A stretch of 35,339 bases of DNA from an uncultured bacterium (GTDB lineage Bacteria > Cyanobacteriota > Vampirovibrionia > Gastranaerophilales > Gastranaerophilaceae): the NCBI GenBank assembly GCA_946636615.1, contig CAMPBE010000013.1, positions 1 through 35,339 of the forward strand, in the 5' to 3' direction. A model generated the notes under the pieces. The model saw only the letters and a list, made by a program, of their open reading frames with translations, made no database searches and was not told where the DNA came from. Both the position numbers and the translations under genes were made by a program. Numbering within the stretch: position 1 is the stretch's first letter; each line of letters opens with the position of its first letter. Below, piece after piece: positions 25,522 through 33,504 of the stretch.

Positions 25522-26202
25522 ATGAAAAAAATATTTGGATTTACTTTATCAGAGTTGGTTATAGCCTTGGCTATTGTTGGTGTTATAGCTGCAGTAACTG
25601 TCCCAGGAGTTGTTGGACATTACCAGAAAGATTCTCAAGCTCTTATGATTAAAAAAGTGTATATGAATCTTCAGGAGAATTTGGCTAAATTGCAAACTGA
25701 AAAAATAGGTCAGGATTTGTATAACTCTACTTTAGGAACTTCTGGTACTCCGGCTAATATCGCTGACTTTTTTGATAATTATTACAGCGTTAAACGTAAC
25801 TGCGCAAATAATTTGCAGCCTTGTTTTGAAAGCCAATATAAAAGTTTAAATAAAACCTCAAGTAATTTTAGGACTTCAAATATAGGTGGAAATTGTTATT
25901 CTGTTCAGTTAGCTGACGGAACGGCAATGTGTATTATTCCTGCAGTTAAAGATGAAGAACAGCCTGCTATTGTATATGTTGATGTGAATGGCAGCGAAAA
26001 ACCAAACATTGGTGGCAGGGATATGTTTAAATTGTTTATATATGAGGATTTTTCTGTTGATGTTGTTCCACCGTCTGTAATTGCTGATGGAACAGCTAGT
26101 ACAGCAAGAGAAACAAAATTTAATGATGAATGTAGAGCTTCTGCATTTGGCTCTGGATGTTTTGGAAAAATTTTAAATGATGATTGGAAAATGAATTATT
26201 AG
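25522..26202 (+). CDS. Type IV prepilin / type II secretion pseudopilin-like protein
   Basis: A prepilin signal is clear: a short basic leader MKKIFG, cleavage expected after Gly6, then FTLSELVIALAIVGVIAAV with Phe at +1 and Glu at +5. The hydrophobic helix anchors the subunit and packs in a filament. The C-terminal half has several cysteines and the motif VDVNGSEKPNIGGRDMF, which resembles the acidic metal-binding loop of major pseudopilins. The protein ends DDWKMNY. I choose ATG 25522 (AAGGGAGTCGA upstream); the longer frame starts before the promoter ends. It is 226 aa and followed by a paralogue 18 bases on. No assembly ATPase or platform gene is in the window. Confidence 0.88.
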   Translation: MKKIFGFTLSELVIALAIVGVIAAVTVPGVVGHYQKDSQALMIKKVYMNLQENLAKLQTEKIGQDLYNSTLGTSGTPANIADFFDNYYSVKRNCANNLQPCFESQYKSLNKTSSNFRTSNIGGNCYSVQLADGTAMCIIPAVKDEEQPAIVYVDVNGSEKPNIGGRDMFKLFIYEDFSVDVVPPSVIADGTASTARETKFNDECRASAFGSGCFGKILNDDWKMNY

Positions 26203-26220
26203 CAATTAGAAAGGATTAAG

Positions 26221-26844
26221 ATGTTGAAAAGATTTGCTTTTACTTTGACAGAATTGACAGTTGCACTAGGTATAATAGGTGTTGTATCTGCGTTAACTAT
26301 TCCTGCAATTGTTCATAATTATCAGGCAAATGCTTATACTGTAAAATTGAGAAAAGTTTTGAATGAAATTTCTGCTGCTGCAGATTTGTTAATTACAGAA
26401 GAAGGTAAGCAACATTTGGATCAAACTTCATTGTTTACTTCCCCAACGGGCGTTGCGGATTTCTTTAATAATAAATTTAAAGTAATAAGAACATGTCCTG
26501 CATCTACTACCGGATGTTTCCAAGGTACTTATAGGACTATAAATGGAGGAAGTTCTTCTTTTAGATGCGGCAATGCTCATTATATGTTGGCTAACTCAGC
26601 TTCAATTTGTCCTTTATTGTTACCTAGAGCTAATCATACATCATTGTTATTGTTTGAAATTGATACTAACGGACCGGATGCTCCAAATATCGGTGGCAGG
26701 GATATGTTTTATGTCGCTTTAGATTCTGATGCGCAAATAGATGTAGCTCCCCAGACAGCAAGGAGTGGTAGTTGTACTAATAGCTTTGCAGGGCAGGGAT
26801 GTTATCAACGTTTGATTAATAATAATTGGAAAATGAATTATTAA
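26221..26844 (+). CDS. Second type IV prepilin / pseudopilin-like protein
   Basis: This is a paralogue of the preceding prepilin. The leader MLKRFA ends in Ala, not Gly, at -1; then FTLTELTVALGIIGVVSAL with Glu at +5. It shares VADFFNN, a cysteine-bounded segment, the DTNGPDAPNIGGRDMF motif and the C-terminal NNWKMNY, but the core is otherwise divergent, as expected of two subunits of one filament. The start has AAAGGATTAAG upstream. cutA begins in its stop codon. Prepilin peptidase processes a -1 alanine less efficiently than glycine in well-studied systems, so this may be a minor subunit; that is inference. Confidence 0.88.
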   Translation: MLKRFAFTLTELTVALGIIGVVSALTIPAIVHNYQANAYTVKLRKVLNEISAAADLLITEEGKQHLDQTSLFTSPTGVADFFNNKFKVIRTCPASTTGCFQGTYRTINGGSSSFRCGNAHYMLANSASICPLLLPRANHTSLLLFEIDTNGPDAPNIGGRDMFYVALDSDAQIDVAPQTARSGSCTNSFAGQGCYQRLINNNWKMNY

Positions 26845-27152
26845 TGATTGTAATTTTATGTACTACAAATAGCATTGAAAGTGCTAAAAATATTGCTAAT
26901 ACTTTAATAAAAGGTTGTAATGCTGCGTGCGTTAATATCGTTCCAAGAGTTGTTTCTATATACAAATGGAATGATAAAATAATAACGGATGAAGAATATT
27001 TGCTTATTATTAAAACTAAGAAGAAATTGTTTAGTATTGTTGAAGAAAAAATAAAGCAAATTCACCCTTATGAAACTCCTGAAATTATTTCATTTAATAT
27101 TAAGAATGGTTCTAGGGAATATTTAGATTTTATTATTAACAGTTGTAATTAG
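26844..27152 (+). CDS. cutA: CutA1-family protein
   Basis: This is a small trimeric protein related in fold to PII signalling proteins, named for divalent-cation tolerance; its molecular role remains unclear in most bacteria. Visible family features are ILCTTNSIESAKNIANTLI, AACVNIVPRVVSIYKWNDKI and IIKTKKKLF, then HPYETPEIISF. At 102 aa it is normal. I choose ATG 26844, which overlaps the preceding TAA by one base; the longer frame would start inside the prepilin gene. Translation is probably coupled to the prepilins. Its TAG overlaps the convergent protease-like gene's TAA in TTAG. Confidence 0.93.
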   Translation: MIVILCTTNSIESAKNIANTLIKGCNAACVNIVPRVVSIYKWNDKIITDEEYLLIIKTKKKLFSIVEEKIKQIHPYETPEIISFNIKNGSREYLDFIINSCN

Positions 27153-30094
27153 CTTCTTTTTTCTACAGCTATTCCTTTTTTTGTTGCTTCTATTATTCTT
27201 AGAATAACATCATCACATTCTTTTAGTTCTTTTTGTTTTTCGGGTGGTTGTTTTTGTTTCCATTCGTTCAGTGCTTTTCTGAATTCATCACCATCAATGA
27301 TGCATTCTCCCGTACCAACACGCGAAGCATATTTTTCTGTAAATTCTTTGTTAAAATCTTCGTAAACTTCTGTTATTAAGTCGGATGTGATTTTTGCGTT
27401 GTTAAGTATAACTCGTTGATCTTCTTCAATAGTTTGTTTCATTTTGTCTGATAGTATATCAACATCGTATGCAGCCATTTTTCCTGTTTTTGCACCCATA
27501 CCCATAATGTTTACCATCGTTTCAGCTTCCTCTCTTGCAGATTCCATGTCTGCGGTAATACCCCATGAGCCATCGATGTCATAGAATCTGCTTTCTGCAG
27601 AATTGCCGCCAAAGCTGCAAACAATATCTGTAAATGCAAACTCAAAAGACCTTTCGGTATTGGTATCCATTCCGTGGTAAACTGCGCCGCCGTATATTCC
27701 TCTTGGATCTAAAGTTACAAAATTTACTTTTTGAGGTATGTGCCAAGGCTTTTGTTTGGTTTTTGCAAGGTTATTCATTACTTCTAAATTTGTTGCGTGA
27801 CCGCATTCATGTGATGCAACAATCTGTTTTTTGTGTGATTCCAGCTTGTCGATTGCAGGTCGGCCTGTTGTTAGCTGAAGATATGCTTCTGTGAGGTCTG
27901 CTTTATTTAAACTTTTGTTTCCTCGCTCAGATGCTACAGCTTTAGCTTTTTTAGCTAAATTTTGTAGATAAATGTAAGGGAAACCTGTTGTAATTTCTGA
28001 AGCATATTTTAAAATATTTTCTTTGTCAGGACCAGAAATTTTCAAATGTTGATCTTTGAATGCTTGTTCCAATATTTCAGCTCTTTCTTTTTTGTTATAA
28101 GCAGGTGATGAAACTTCTATTTTATCGACAAATTTAAATGATTTCATAGCTGCTTCCCCAATCAAGCTGGGGTCAGATACAGAACCTATAACGAGTATGT
28201 TTAGTCCTGCATTTTGTGCTTTATCCATTTCTCTTAATAGTTGAGCCATGGCTTTTTGATGATAATTTGATACCATTTCTCCAACAGAAAAGTATTCAAA
28301 GTTCTCAATAAACAATACTACAGATTTATTTGGGTTGGCTTCAGCCTGAGTTGTGACAAGAGAAAATAATTTCTTCATTGACTGTTCGGGAGATAAACCT
28401 GAACCAAAAAGATCAACGTCTTTTGTTCCAAAGTCCATTGTGTTAACTTCTACATACGGAACTTTTGCATCTCCTGCTATTGCTTTTGCCGTATATTTTC
28501 TTCCTCCTCCGGGTGTTCCGTCTTGAGAATATATTATTATCCCCTTTGTTCCCAATTTTTTAGATTTAATTTGTTTTACAAGGAATTCAGCTTCTTTTTT
28601 TGTTGAAGTTTTTCCTTTTAAATCTCGTATGTGTTTTTTTGTGTCATATATTACTTCTATAGAATTGTCTTCATTAGACTTCTTTAAAAGAGAGGTTGCT
28701 TCTTTCAGGTAGTTGTTAACATCAGTTTCGGATATTTCTTTTTTGTTGATGTTGTAGCTTGCAATTTTTTTCATTAGATCAATAGTTTTGGCAGGAAAAA
28801 CTCCGTCAAGCTGTGCTGATGCAAATGCTGCTTTTTCAATTGCAGCTTTTGAAAATGGAATTTTTACATCTTTTTTCATTATATGAGGGTTCTCTTTGAA
28901 AAATTTAACCATTTGTTCAGAATTCATTCCCGGTAATGACGTCTCTTGAAAATCGTTATATATTCCAACATTCATAAATGAATAATAGTTGTTTTTTGTG
29001 TCATAGAATAAGAATTTTACGTTTGCAGGTTTGTCTTTAACTCCATAGATAAGTTCTGCAGATATTGCAACTTGTGTTGCTCCATTACTTGTTTTGTCAT
29101 CTCCTGCAAGTTTTAAAAAGATTGAAGAAGGGTCTGCAGCAATAATATATTCATGCTCTTTGTCTTTTTTTGCTTTATTGATTGTATCGACTAGGTATTC
29201 AGCATTTGCGTACTGATTTAGCTCAATATACTTTAATTTCTTATTGTCACTTTTATCTATATGTCTTTTTAATGTATCTAAAAATAAATTTGGGTTTTCT
29301 TTGGCATAGTCATAAGTGATAAACATATCTGTTCCTAAAGACAGATTTTTCAGTACATTTTTTGCTTTGTCGTCATAAAATGAGAATGGGAAAAATTCAT
29401 CAGGTTCTTTTTCGTTTCTCATAACTTTATCGTTTATATCATCCATAAATTTATCTAAAAATTTAACCAGATTGTCATTAGAATCATCGCTTGCTGTTGC
29501 GCCAAGGACAGTTGATGGGGTTATTGTTTCGTTTTCTTTTGTTCTGTAACTCCAAATATAATCGATTAATTCATTTGATAACTTTGATTCTTTTGATTTG
29601 TCAAAATCTTCCGGTTTATTTTTGTCTAAAATTTCCATAGAATTTTTTACATAGTTTTCAATTACCGGTTTTACTTTTTTTCTTATGTCTTTATCTGAAA
29701 AAATAGAATAAGTTACGCTATCTCCAATCAAACTAACCATTTCCGGAGCTTTGTCCGATTTATAATCTTTAATTCCATTATCAAGATCGTTCATATATTT
29801 ATAAGTTTCATTAATTCCGTCATAGACAACATGCATAGGTGTTACGGTGTTATATTCTGTTTCTTTTGAAATATCAAATAAGTGATTAAATAATGCCTTG
29901 CAAGAGGAATCTGCATACATCATTATGTTTTCCAATTTCTTATCATTACTGCTTTTTTTGCTGTTTCCGCCTGAAAATGTAACAGTATCTAAAGGAACTG
30001 TTTGAAAACTTCTATTTGTTGTTTTATTAAAGTTATTTTTGTTGTTTGATTTATAGCTGTTAAATGCAGGAATAACGCTAATTTTTGTTATCAT
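27149..30094 (-). CDS. Clp-N / degenerate AAA / M41 peptidase chimera (FtsH-related)
   Basis: Four regions can be read. (1) Two Clp N-domain-like repeats, about 60-95 (LFNHLFDISKETEYNTVTPMHVV) and 172-205 (LSNELIDYIWSYRTKENETITPSTVL). (2) Residues 250-465 end like the ClpB first AAA module (AIEKAAFASAQLDGVFPAKTIDLMKKIASY) but show no P-loop. (3) An FtsH-like AAA module about 510-745: Walker A is GTPGGGRKYTAKAIAG (526-541), where FtsH has GPPGTGKT, and Walker B is VLFIENFEYF (593-602), where FIDE is expected. (4) An M41 peptidase with HECGH at 762-766 and a candidate third zinc ligand Asp849. No N-terminal membrane helices are seen, unlike FtsH. The zinc-ligand motif looks intact; ATP hydrolysis looks impaired. 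GGAGAAAAGTAT supports the start. Confidence 0.8.
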   Translation of the reverse strand: MITKISVIPAFNSYKSNNKNNFNKTTNRSFQTVPLDTVTFSGGNSKKSSNDKKLENIMMYADSSCKALFNHLFDISKETEYNTVTPMHVVYDGINETYKYMNDLDNGIKDYKSDKAPEMVSLIGDSVTYSIFSDKDIRKKVKPVIENYVKNSMEILDKNKPEDFDKSKESKLSNELIDYIWSYRTKENETITPSTVLGATASDDSNDNLVKFLDKFMDDINDKVMRNEKEPDEFFPFSFYDDKAKNVLKNLSLGTDMFITYDYAKENPNLFLDTLKRHIDKSDNKKLKYIELNQYANAEYLVDTINKAKKDKEHEYIIAADPSSIFLKLAGDDKTSNGATQVAISAELIYGVKDKPANVKFLFYDTKNNYYSFMNVGIYNDFQETSLPGMNSEQMVKFFKENPHIMKKDVKIPFSKAAIEKAAFASAQLDGVFPAKTIDLMKKIASYNINKKEISETDVNNYLKEATSLLKKSNEDNSIEVIYDTKKHIRDLKGKTSTKKEAEFLVKQIKSKKLGTKGIIIYSQDGTPGGGRKYTAKAIAGDAKVPYVEVNTMDFGTKDVDLFGSGLSPEQSMKKLFSLVTTQAEANPNKSVVLFIENFEYFSVGEMVSNYHQKAMAQLLREMDKAQNAGLNILVIGSVSDPSLIGEAAMKSFKFVDKIEVSSPAYNKKERAEILEQAFKDQHLKISGPDKENILKYASEITTGFPYIYLQNLAKKAKAVASERGNKSLNKADLTEAYLQLTTGRPAIDKLESHKKQIVASHECGHATNLEVMNNLAKTKQKPWHIPQKVNFVTLDPRGIYGGAVYHGMDTNTERSFEFAFTDIVCSFGGNSAESRFYDIDGSWGITADMESAREEAETMVNIMGMGAKTGKMAAYDVDILSDKMKQTIEEDQRVILNNAKITSDLITEVYEDFNKEFTEKYASRVGTGECIIDGDEFRKALNEWKQKQPPEKQKELKECDDVILRIIEATKKGIAVEKRS

Positions 30095-30181
30095 ATACTT
30101 TTCTCCGTATTATTTTAAAAACTATAAATTAAAATTTTGCTAGTTTGCAACAATTTTTTACATTTTGTTTACTTTTATTAC

Positions 30182-30210
30182 TTGATTTTTTATTTTTTTT
30201 AAGTTATAAG
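30182..30210 (+). promoter_or_regulatory. Promoter of rpsE-rpmD-rplO-secY
   Basis: TTGATT, a 17-base spacer and TATAAG make a good sigma-70-type promoter. The predicted start near 30217 gives a leader of about 138 bases before rpsE, so the ribosomal genes here start their own transcript instead of being read from rplR. Confidence 0.65.
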
Positions 30211-30233
30211 TATGTTTGTCAGAAAAGTTACCC

Positions 30234-30318
30234 AAAAATACGAATTCCAAATGCTATTTTTAGCATAGTTTGGCGTATTTTTAATATTTAAAGGTAAATA
30301 ACCATTAAACCTTTAAAT
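30234..30318 (+). promoter_or_regulatory. Two hairpins in the rpsE leader (possible attenuator)
   Basis: Hairpin 1 (30234-30282) has an outer stem AAAAATACG/CGTATTTTT, then CCAAA/TTTGG and TGCT/AGCA; its 3' arm ends in TTTTT, like a weak terminator. Hairpin 2 (30286-30318) is a perfect 10-bp stem, ATTTAAAGGT/ACCTTTAAAT, with a 13-base loop. Both lie in the predicted untranslated leader, ahead of GAAAGGTAAAAATCA and the rpsE ATG. Ribosomal operons are often feedback-controlled by such leaders; that use here is inference. The remaining bases of the 260-base gap show no gene. Confidence 0.5.
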
Positions 30319-30354
30319 TGTTAAATTGTAAACTAATATGAAAGGTAAAAATCA

Positions 30355-30996
30355 ATGGATTTAGAAAACAAAGATGAATTAACTGTGGAAGAAACTGTTA
30401 CAGAGGCAACAGAAACTGCTGCTGAAGAAGCAGTTGAAGCTGTAGTAGAAGAAGAAAAACCTCGCAAAAGAGGTCGTGGTAAAAAACAAAAAATTGAAAC
30501 AACTGAAGAAAAACCTCAATCTGAATGGATTGAACGTGTTGTTCAAATCAGCCGTGTAACAAAAGTTGTTAAAGGTGGTAAAAAACTGAGCTTCCGTGCT
30601 ATCGTTATTGTCGGAAACCAGAAAGGACAAGTAGGTGTAGGTTGTGCGAAAGCTGCTGAAGTTATTATTGCAATTCAAAAAGCAATTGCAGATGGCAGAA
30701 AAAATCTTATTACAGTGCCTATTTTCAAAACAACTATTCCACATCCTATTACAGGAAGATCAGGCGCAGGTGCAGTTATGTTAAGACCTGCATCTCAAGG
30801 TACAGGTATTATTGCAGGTGGTGCAGTTCGTTTGGTACTTGAACTTGCAGGTATTGAAAATATTTTGGCAAAATCATTGGGTTCAAAAGCTCCTTTGAAT
30901 GCGGCTAATGCTACTTTAGAAGCGTTGAAAGCATTGACTCCGTTTAGTGATGTTGCTAAAAGACGTGGCTTAACAATGGCAGAATTGTTAAATTAA
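30355..30996 (+). CDS. rpsE: 30S ribosomal protein S5
   Basis: S5 helps form the mRNA entry site and maintains decoding accuracy. The double-stranded-RNA-binding-like core begins near residue 57 ([31 protein letters not shown]), and the glycine-rich loops [24 protein letters not shown] are intact. The first 55 residues are an added tail, acidic ([21 protein letters not shown]) then basic ([12 protein letters not shown]), not found in E. coli S5; total length is 213 aa. In most bacteria rplF-rplR precede rpsE; here a reverse-strand protease-like gene and a fresh promoter do. Confidence 0.96.
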   Translation: MDLENKDELTVEETVTEATETAAEEAVEAVVEEEKPRKRGRGKKQKIETTEEKPQSEWIERVVQISRVTKVVKGGKKLSFRAIVIVGNQKGQVGVGCAKAAEVIIAIQKAIADGRKNLITVPIFKTTIPHPITGRSGAGAVMLRPASQGTGIIAGGAVRLVLELAGIENILAKSLGSKAPLNAANATLEALKALTPFSDVAKRRGLTMAELLN

Positions 30997-31000
30997 TAAA

Positions 31001-31067
31001 TTTGGATTCTTCGGCACGTCATTCTGAGCCTGTAAAGGCGAAGAATCCGAAAAAGTCTCAGAATGGC
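31001..31067 (+). repeat. Palindromic repeat with two interleaved stems in the rpsE-rpmD gap
   Basis: Stem A pairs GGATTCTTCG (31004-31013) with CGAAGAATCC (31039-31048). Stem B pairs GTCATTCTGAG (31018-31028) with CTCAGAATGGC (31057-31067, one G-T pair). The arms alternate A-B-A-B, so the RNA could form a pseudoknot or two exclusive hairpins. The CATTCTGAG...CGAAGAATCC words resemble a dispersed extragenic repeat I know from many bacterial phyla. The rest of the 92-base gap is the rpmD ribosome binding site. Confidence 0.7.
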
Positions 31068-31088
31068 AAATAATAAAGGAAAAATAAA

Positions 31089-31274
31089 ATGGCAAAAAAT
31101 AAACAAATAAAAATTAAACTTACAGGAAGCCTTATCGGTGCTTCTGATAAACAGCGTAAAGTTGTTGCTGGTTTAGGTTTGAAAAAACAAAATCAAATCG
31201 TTGAACATTATGATTCAGCAACTATTTTAGGTATGGTAAATAAGGTACCTCATTTAGTTGAAATAGTTGAATAA
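31089..31274 (+). CDS. rpmD: 50S ribosomal protein L30
   Basis: A 61-aa protein with the L30 signature: KIKLTGSLIGASDKQRKVVAGLGLKKQNQIVEHYDSATILGMVNKVPHLVEI, the short RNA-binding fold of the large subunit. The ribosome binding site AAAGGAAAAATAAA is identical over 17 bases to that of rplO. Photosynthetic cyanobacteria generally lack rpmD, so its presence agrees with a non-photosynthetic sister lineage (from general knowledge, not verified here). Gene order with rpsE and rplO is canonical. Confidence 0.95.
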   Translation: MAKNKQIKIKLTGSLIGASDKQRKVVAGLGLKKQNQIVEHYDSATILGMVNKVPHLVEIVE

Positions 31275-31439
31275 GTGAAAAGATCTTATCAGTTTGCTAA
31301 AGCAAACAAAAGATTTTTGAGCGAAGCGAGCTTAATAAACTTTTTATATTTCACTCAAAAATACTAGCCGCGTATGGCAGACGTAGTTTCTGTGACAGTG
31401 AAAGCGAGCGGCTATACAAGAAAATAAAGGAAAAATAAA
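31275..31439 (+). repeat. Two palindromic elements in the rpmD-rplO gap
   Basis: Element 1 spans 31275-31354, bounded by GTGAAA/TTTCAC, with an inner hairpin GTTTGC-TAAA-GCAAAC (31292-31307) and the word GAGCGAAGCGAGC. Element 2 spans 31365-31414, bounded by TAGCCGC/GCGGCTA, with CTGT-G-ACAG inside. The DNA is GC-richer than its surroundings and has no coding frame. In most genomes this gap is a few bases. No T-run follows either stem, so read-through to rplO is expected. Confidence 0.6.
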
Positions 31440-31886
31440 ATGACAATAACATTAGAAGATTTAAGACCTGCAGAAGGTGCAACTCACAAAATTAAAAGAG
31501 TAGGCAGAGGCCGTTCATCTGGTAGAGGTAAAACTTCTTGCCGTGGTCATAACGGTGAAGGCCAAAGATCAGGAAGCTCTGCTAAGAGAGGATTTGAAGG
31601 CGGACAGATGCCTGGTTACAGACAAATGCCGAAATTAAAAGGCTTTAAGTTAATTAATCAATTAAAATATGCTGAAATTAATGTTGGCAGAATTGCTCAA
31701 TATGGTTTGAAAGAAGTTTCTTTGGAATCACTTGTAGAATTGGGCAGAGTATCTAAAGATTGTGTTGGATTAAGAGTTTTAGGTAACGGAGAATTAAAAG
31801 GTGCTGTTACTGTAAAGGCTTGCTATGTAACACCATCAGCTAAAGAAAAAATTGAAAAAGCAGGCGGAAAGGTTGAGTTAGTATAA
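31440..31886 (+). CDS. rplO: 50S ribosomal protein L15
   Basis: The glycine/arginine-rich N-terminus is diagnostic (LRPAEGATHKIKRVGRGRSSGRGKTSCRGHNGEGQRSG...FEGGQMPGYRQMPKLKGF), and the C-terminal globular domain follows; 148 aa is normal. The start is supported by AAAGGAAAAATAAA. Its TAA overlaps the secY ATG by one base, the usual coupling of these two genes. Confidence 0.97.
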   Translation: MTITLEDLRPAEGATHKIKRVGRGRSSGRGKTSCRGHNGEGQRSGSSAKRGFEGGQMPGYRQMPKLKGFKLINQLKYAEINVGRIAQYGLKEVSLESLVELGRVSKDCVGLRVLGNGELKGAVTVKACYVTPSAKEKIEKAGGKVELV

Positions 31887-33223
31887 TGGCGCAAAATATA
31901 AAAATGCCAACAACTGAAGATTTAATGTCAATGTGGCAAGCTTCAGGCTTAAAAGAAAAGATTATTTTTACTTTTCTGATGATTGCGGCATTCAGGTTTG
32001 GTGTTCAAATGCCTTTGTTTGGTATTAATAACCAAATTTTTTCAAACATAGCTCAAGGAAACAATATTATTGGATTTTTGGACTTGTTTTCAGGTGGTGC
32101 TTTGGGTAAAGTTTCTATCTTTGCTTTAGGTATCGGACCTTATATTACATCATCAATCATTATTCAACTTGTTTCTGTAGTAATTCCTTCATTGGAAAAA
32201 CTTCAGAAAGAAGAAGGTGAAGCAGGCAGGAGAAAATTATCTCAATATACAAGGTTGTTTACTGTTGTTTTGGCAGTATTTCAGTCTTTGATTTTTATGT
32301 TGTATTTACATCATCTGCCGGGTGCTGTTTTACCGAATGTTAATCCTGTAATGTTCTTTATAAGTTCTATTGTTGTGTTGACATCCGGTTCTGTACTTGT
32401 AATGTGGATATCTGAATTGATTACCGAAAAAGGTATCGGTAACGGTGGTTCTTTGATAATCTTTATTGGTATTTTGTCAGGTATTCCTGTATATGCTTCA
32501 AGAACTGCACAAATTGTTGCAAATAATTCTATGATGCAGTTAGGGTTAGCAACGCTTCTTTTAATCTTCTTTGCTGCTATGGTATTTATTGTAATTATGC
32601 AAGAAGCTGTTAGAAAAGTAATAATTGTAAATCCTAAAAGGCAAGTAGGAAATAAGGTTTATGGCGGTATGAATTCGTTTATTCCGTTTAAGCTTAATCC
32701 GGGTGGTGTAATGCCAATTATCTTTGCAATTGCAATTTTGCTTTTCCCTTCAACTGTTTTAAGTTTGGTAGGACAAGCTAATTTTAAAAGTGAGGCTGTA
32801 AAAAATGTAGTTATCCAATTTACTCAATTTATGAGTCCTGACGGAATTATGTACTATATTTTGTATTTCTTGTTGATTGTTGCATTAACATTTTTCTATG
32901 CATCAATAATGCCAAATATGCAGCCAAAGGATATAGCGGACAATTTGAAAAAATACGGTTCTTCTATACCTGGCGTAAAACCTGGAAGACCAACTGCCGA
33001 AGCATTGGATAAAATTTTAACTAAGACAACTTTTATTGGTGCTATGGGACTTGGTATTATTGCATTGGTTCCTTCTCTTGCAAGTTATGTTACTAATATA
33101 AAAACATTGCAAGGTATTGGTGCTACTTCATTAATAATCATGGTTGGTGTTGCTTTAGACTTGATTAATCAGGTTAGAACTCACCTGTTGGCAAGAAATT
33201 ATGAATCGTTCTTAAAAGAATGA
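31886..33223 (+). CDS. secY: Protein translocase subunit SecY
   Basis: SecY is the channel of the general secretion pathway in the inner membrane. The 445-aa sequence has ten hydrophobic segments. Family motifs include the first helix region AFRFGVQMPLFGIN, the plug-region DLFSGGALGKVSIFALGIGPYITSSIIIQL, and the cytoplasmic RQVGNKVYGGMNSFIPFKLNPGGVMPIIFA. It overlaps rplO by one base. adk, map and infA, which often follow in this operon, are absent; a terminator comes 30 bases later instead. Confidence 0.97.
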   Translation: MAQNIKMPTTEDLMSMWQASGLKEKIIFTFLMIAAFRFGVQMPLFGINNQIFSNIAQGNNIIGFLDLFSGGALGKVSIFALGIGPYITSSIIIQLVSVVIPSLEKLQKEEGEAGRRKLSQYTRLFTVVLAVFQSLIFMLYLHHLPGAVLPNVNPVMFFISSIVVLTSGSVLVMWISELITEKGIGNGGSLIIFIGILSGIPVYASRTAQIVANNSMMQLGLATLLLIFFAAMVFIVIMQEAVRKVIIVNPKRQVGNKVYGGMNSFIPFKLNPGGVMPIIFAIAILLFPSTVLSLVGQANFKSEAVKNVVIQFTQFMSPDGIMYYILYFLLIVALTFFYASIMPNMQPKDIADNLKKYGSSIPGVKPGRPTAEALDKILTKTTFIGAMGLGIIALVPSLASYVTNIKTLQGIGATSLIIMVGVALDLINQVRTHLLARNYESFLKE

Positions 33224-33252
33224 TTTTAGATGAATGATAAATTAGAAGAAAA

Positions 33253-33292
33253 AAGGATTAGTCTTTTAAAGATAAAGGCTAATCCTCTTTTT
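33253..33292 (+). terminator. Terminator after secY
   Basis: AGGATTAG (33254-33261) pairs with CTAATCCT (33279-33286), loop 17 bases, followed by CTTTTT. The loop is long but the stem is perfect. Confidence 0.75.
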
Positions 33293-33323
33293 AGAATAAT
33301 ATAAGGATAAGACGAGCAGAGTA

Positions 33324-33389
33324 ATGGCTATTTATTTTGTGTCTATTATTCTTTTAATTTTTATTGATAAATTTATTGATAATGGCTAA
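33324..33389 (+). CDS. Possible 21-aa hydrophobic mini-protein (doubtful)
   Basis: ATG 33324 opens a 21-codon frame, MAIYFVSIILLIFIDKFIDNG, with one hydrophobic segment and a charged tail. A weak GAGCAGAG precedes it. It lies in a 373-base stretch without other genes, between the secY terminator and a second strong terminator at 33505, so some transcript may end there. It could be a small membrane protein or chance in AT-rich DNA; I favour chance slightly. The rest of the stretch shows no gene. Confidence 0.2.
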   Translation: MAIYFVSIILLIFIDKFIDNG

Positions 33390-33504
33390 TCATCTATTCA
33401 TCTAATCATTTTTTAAAATAATAAGCACAAAGTAGAATGAATTGAGGTGAAATAATTTGTAATATAAATATGTAAATCCTCAACTCTTCTGATTGCTCAG
33501 TATT

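Noticed and set aside
27149-30094. Ordinary FtsH
   Set aside because: No N-terminal membrane helices, about 330 extra residues, a Clp-N-like front end and broken Walker motifs.
30157-30175. HLR1 box upstream of the M41 chimera gene
   Set aside because: The first half fits but the second is three, not two, bases away and has a mismatch; kept only as a partial match.
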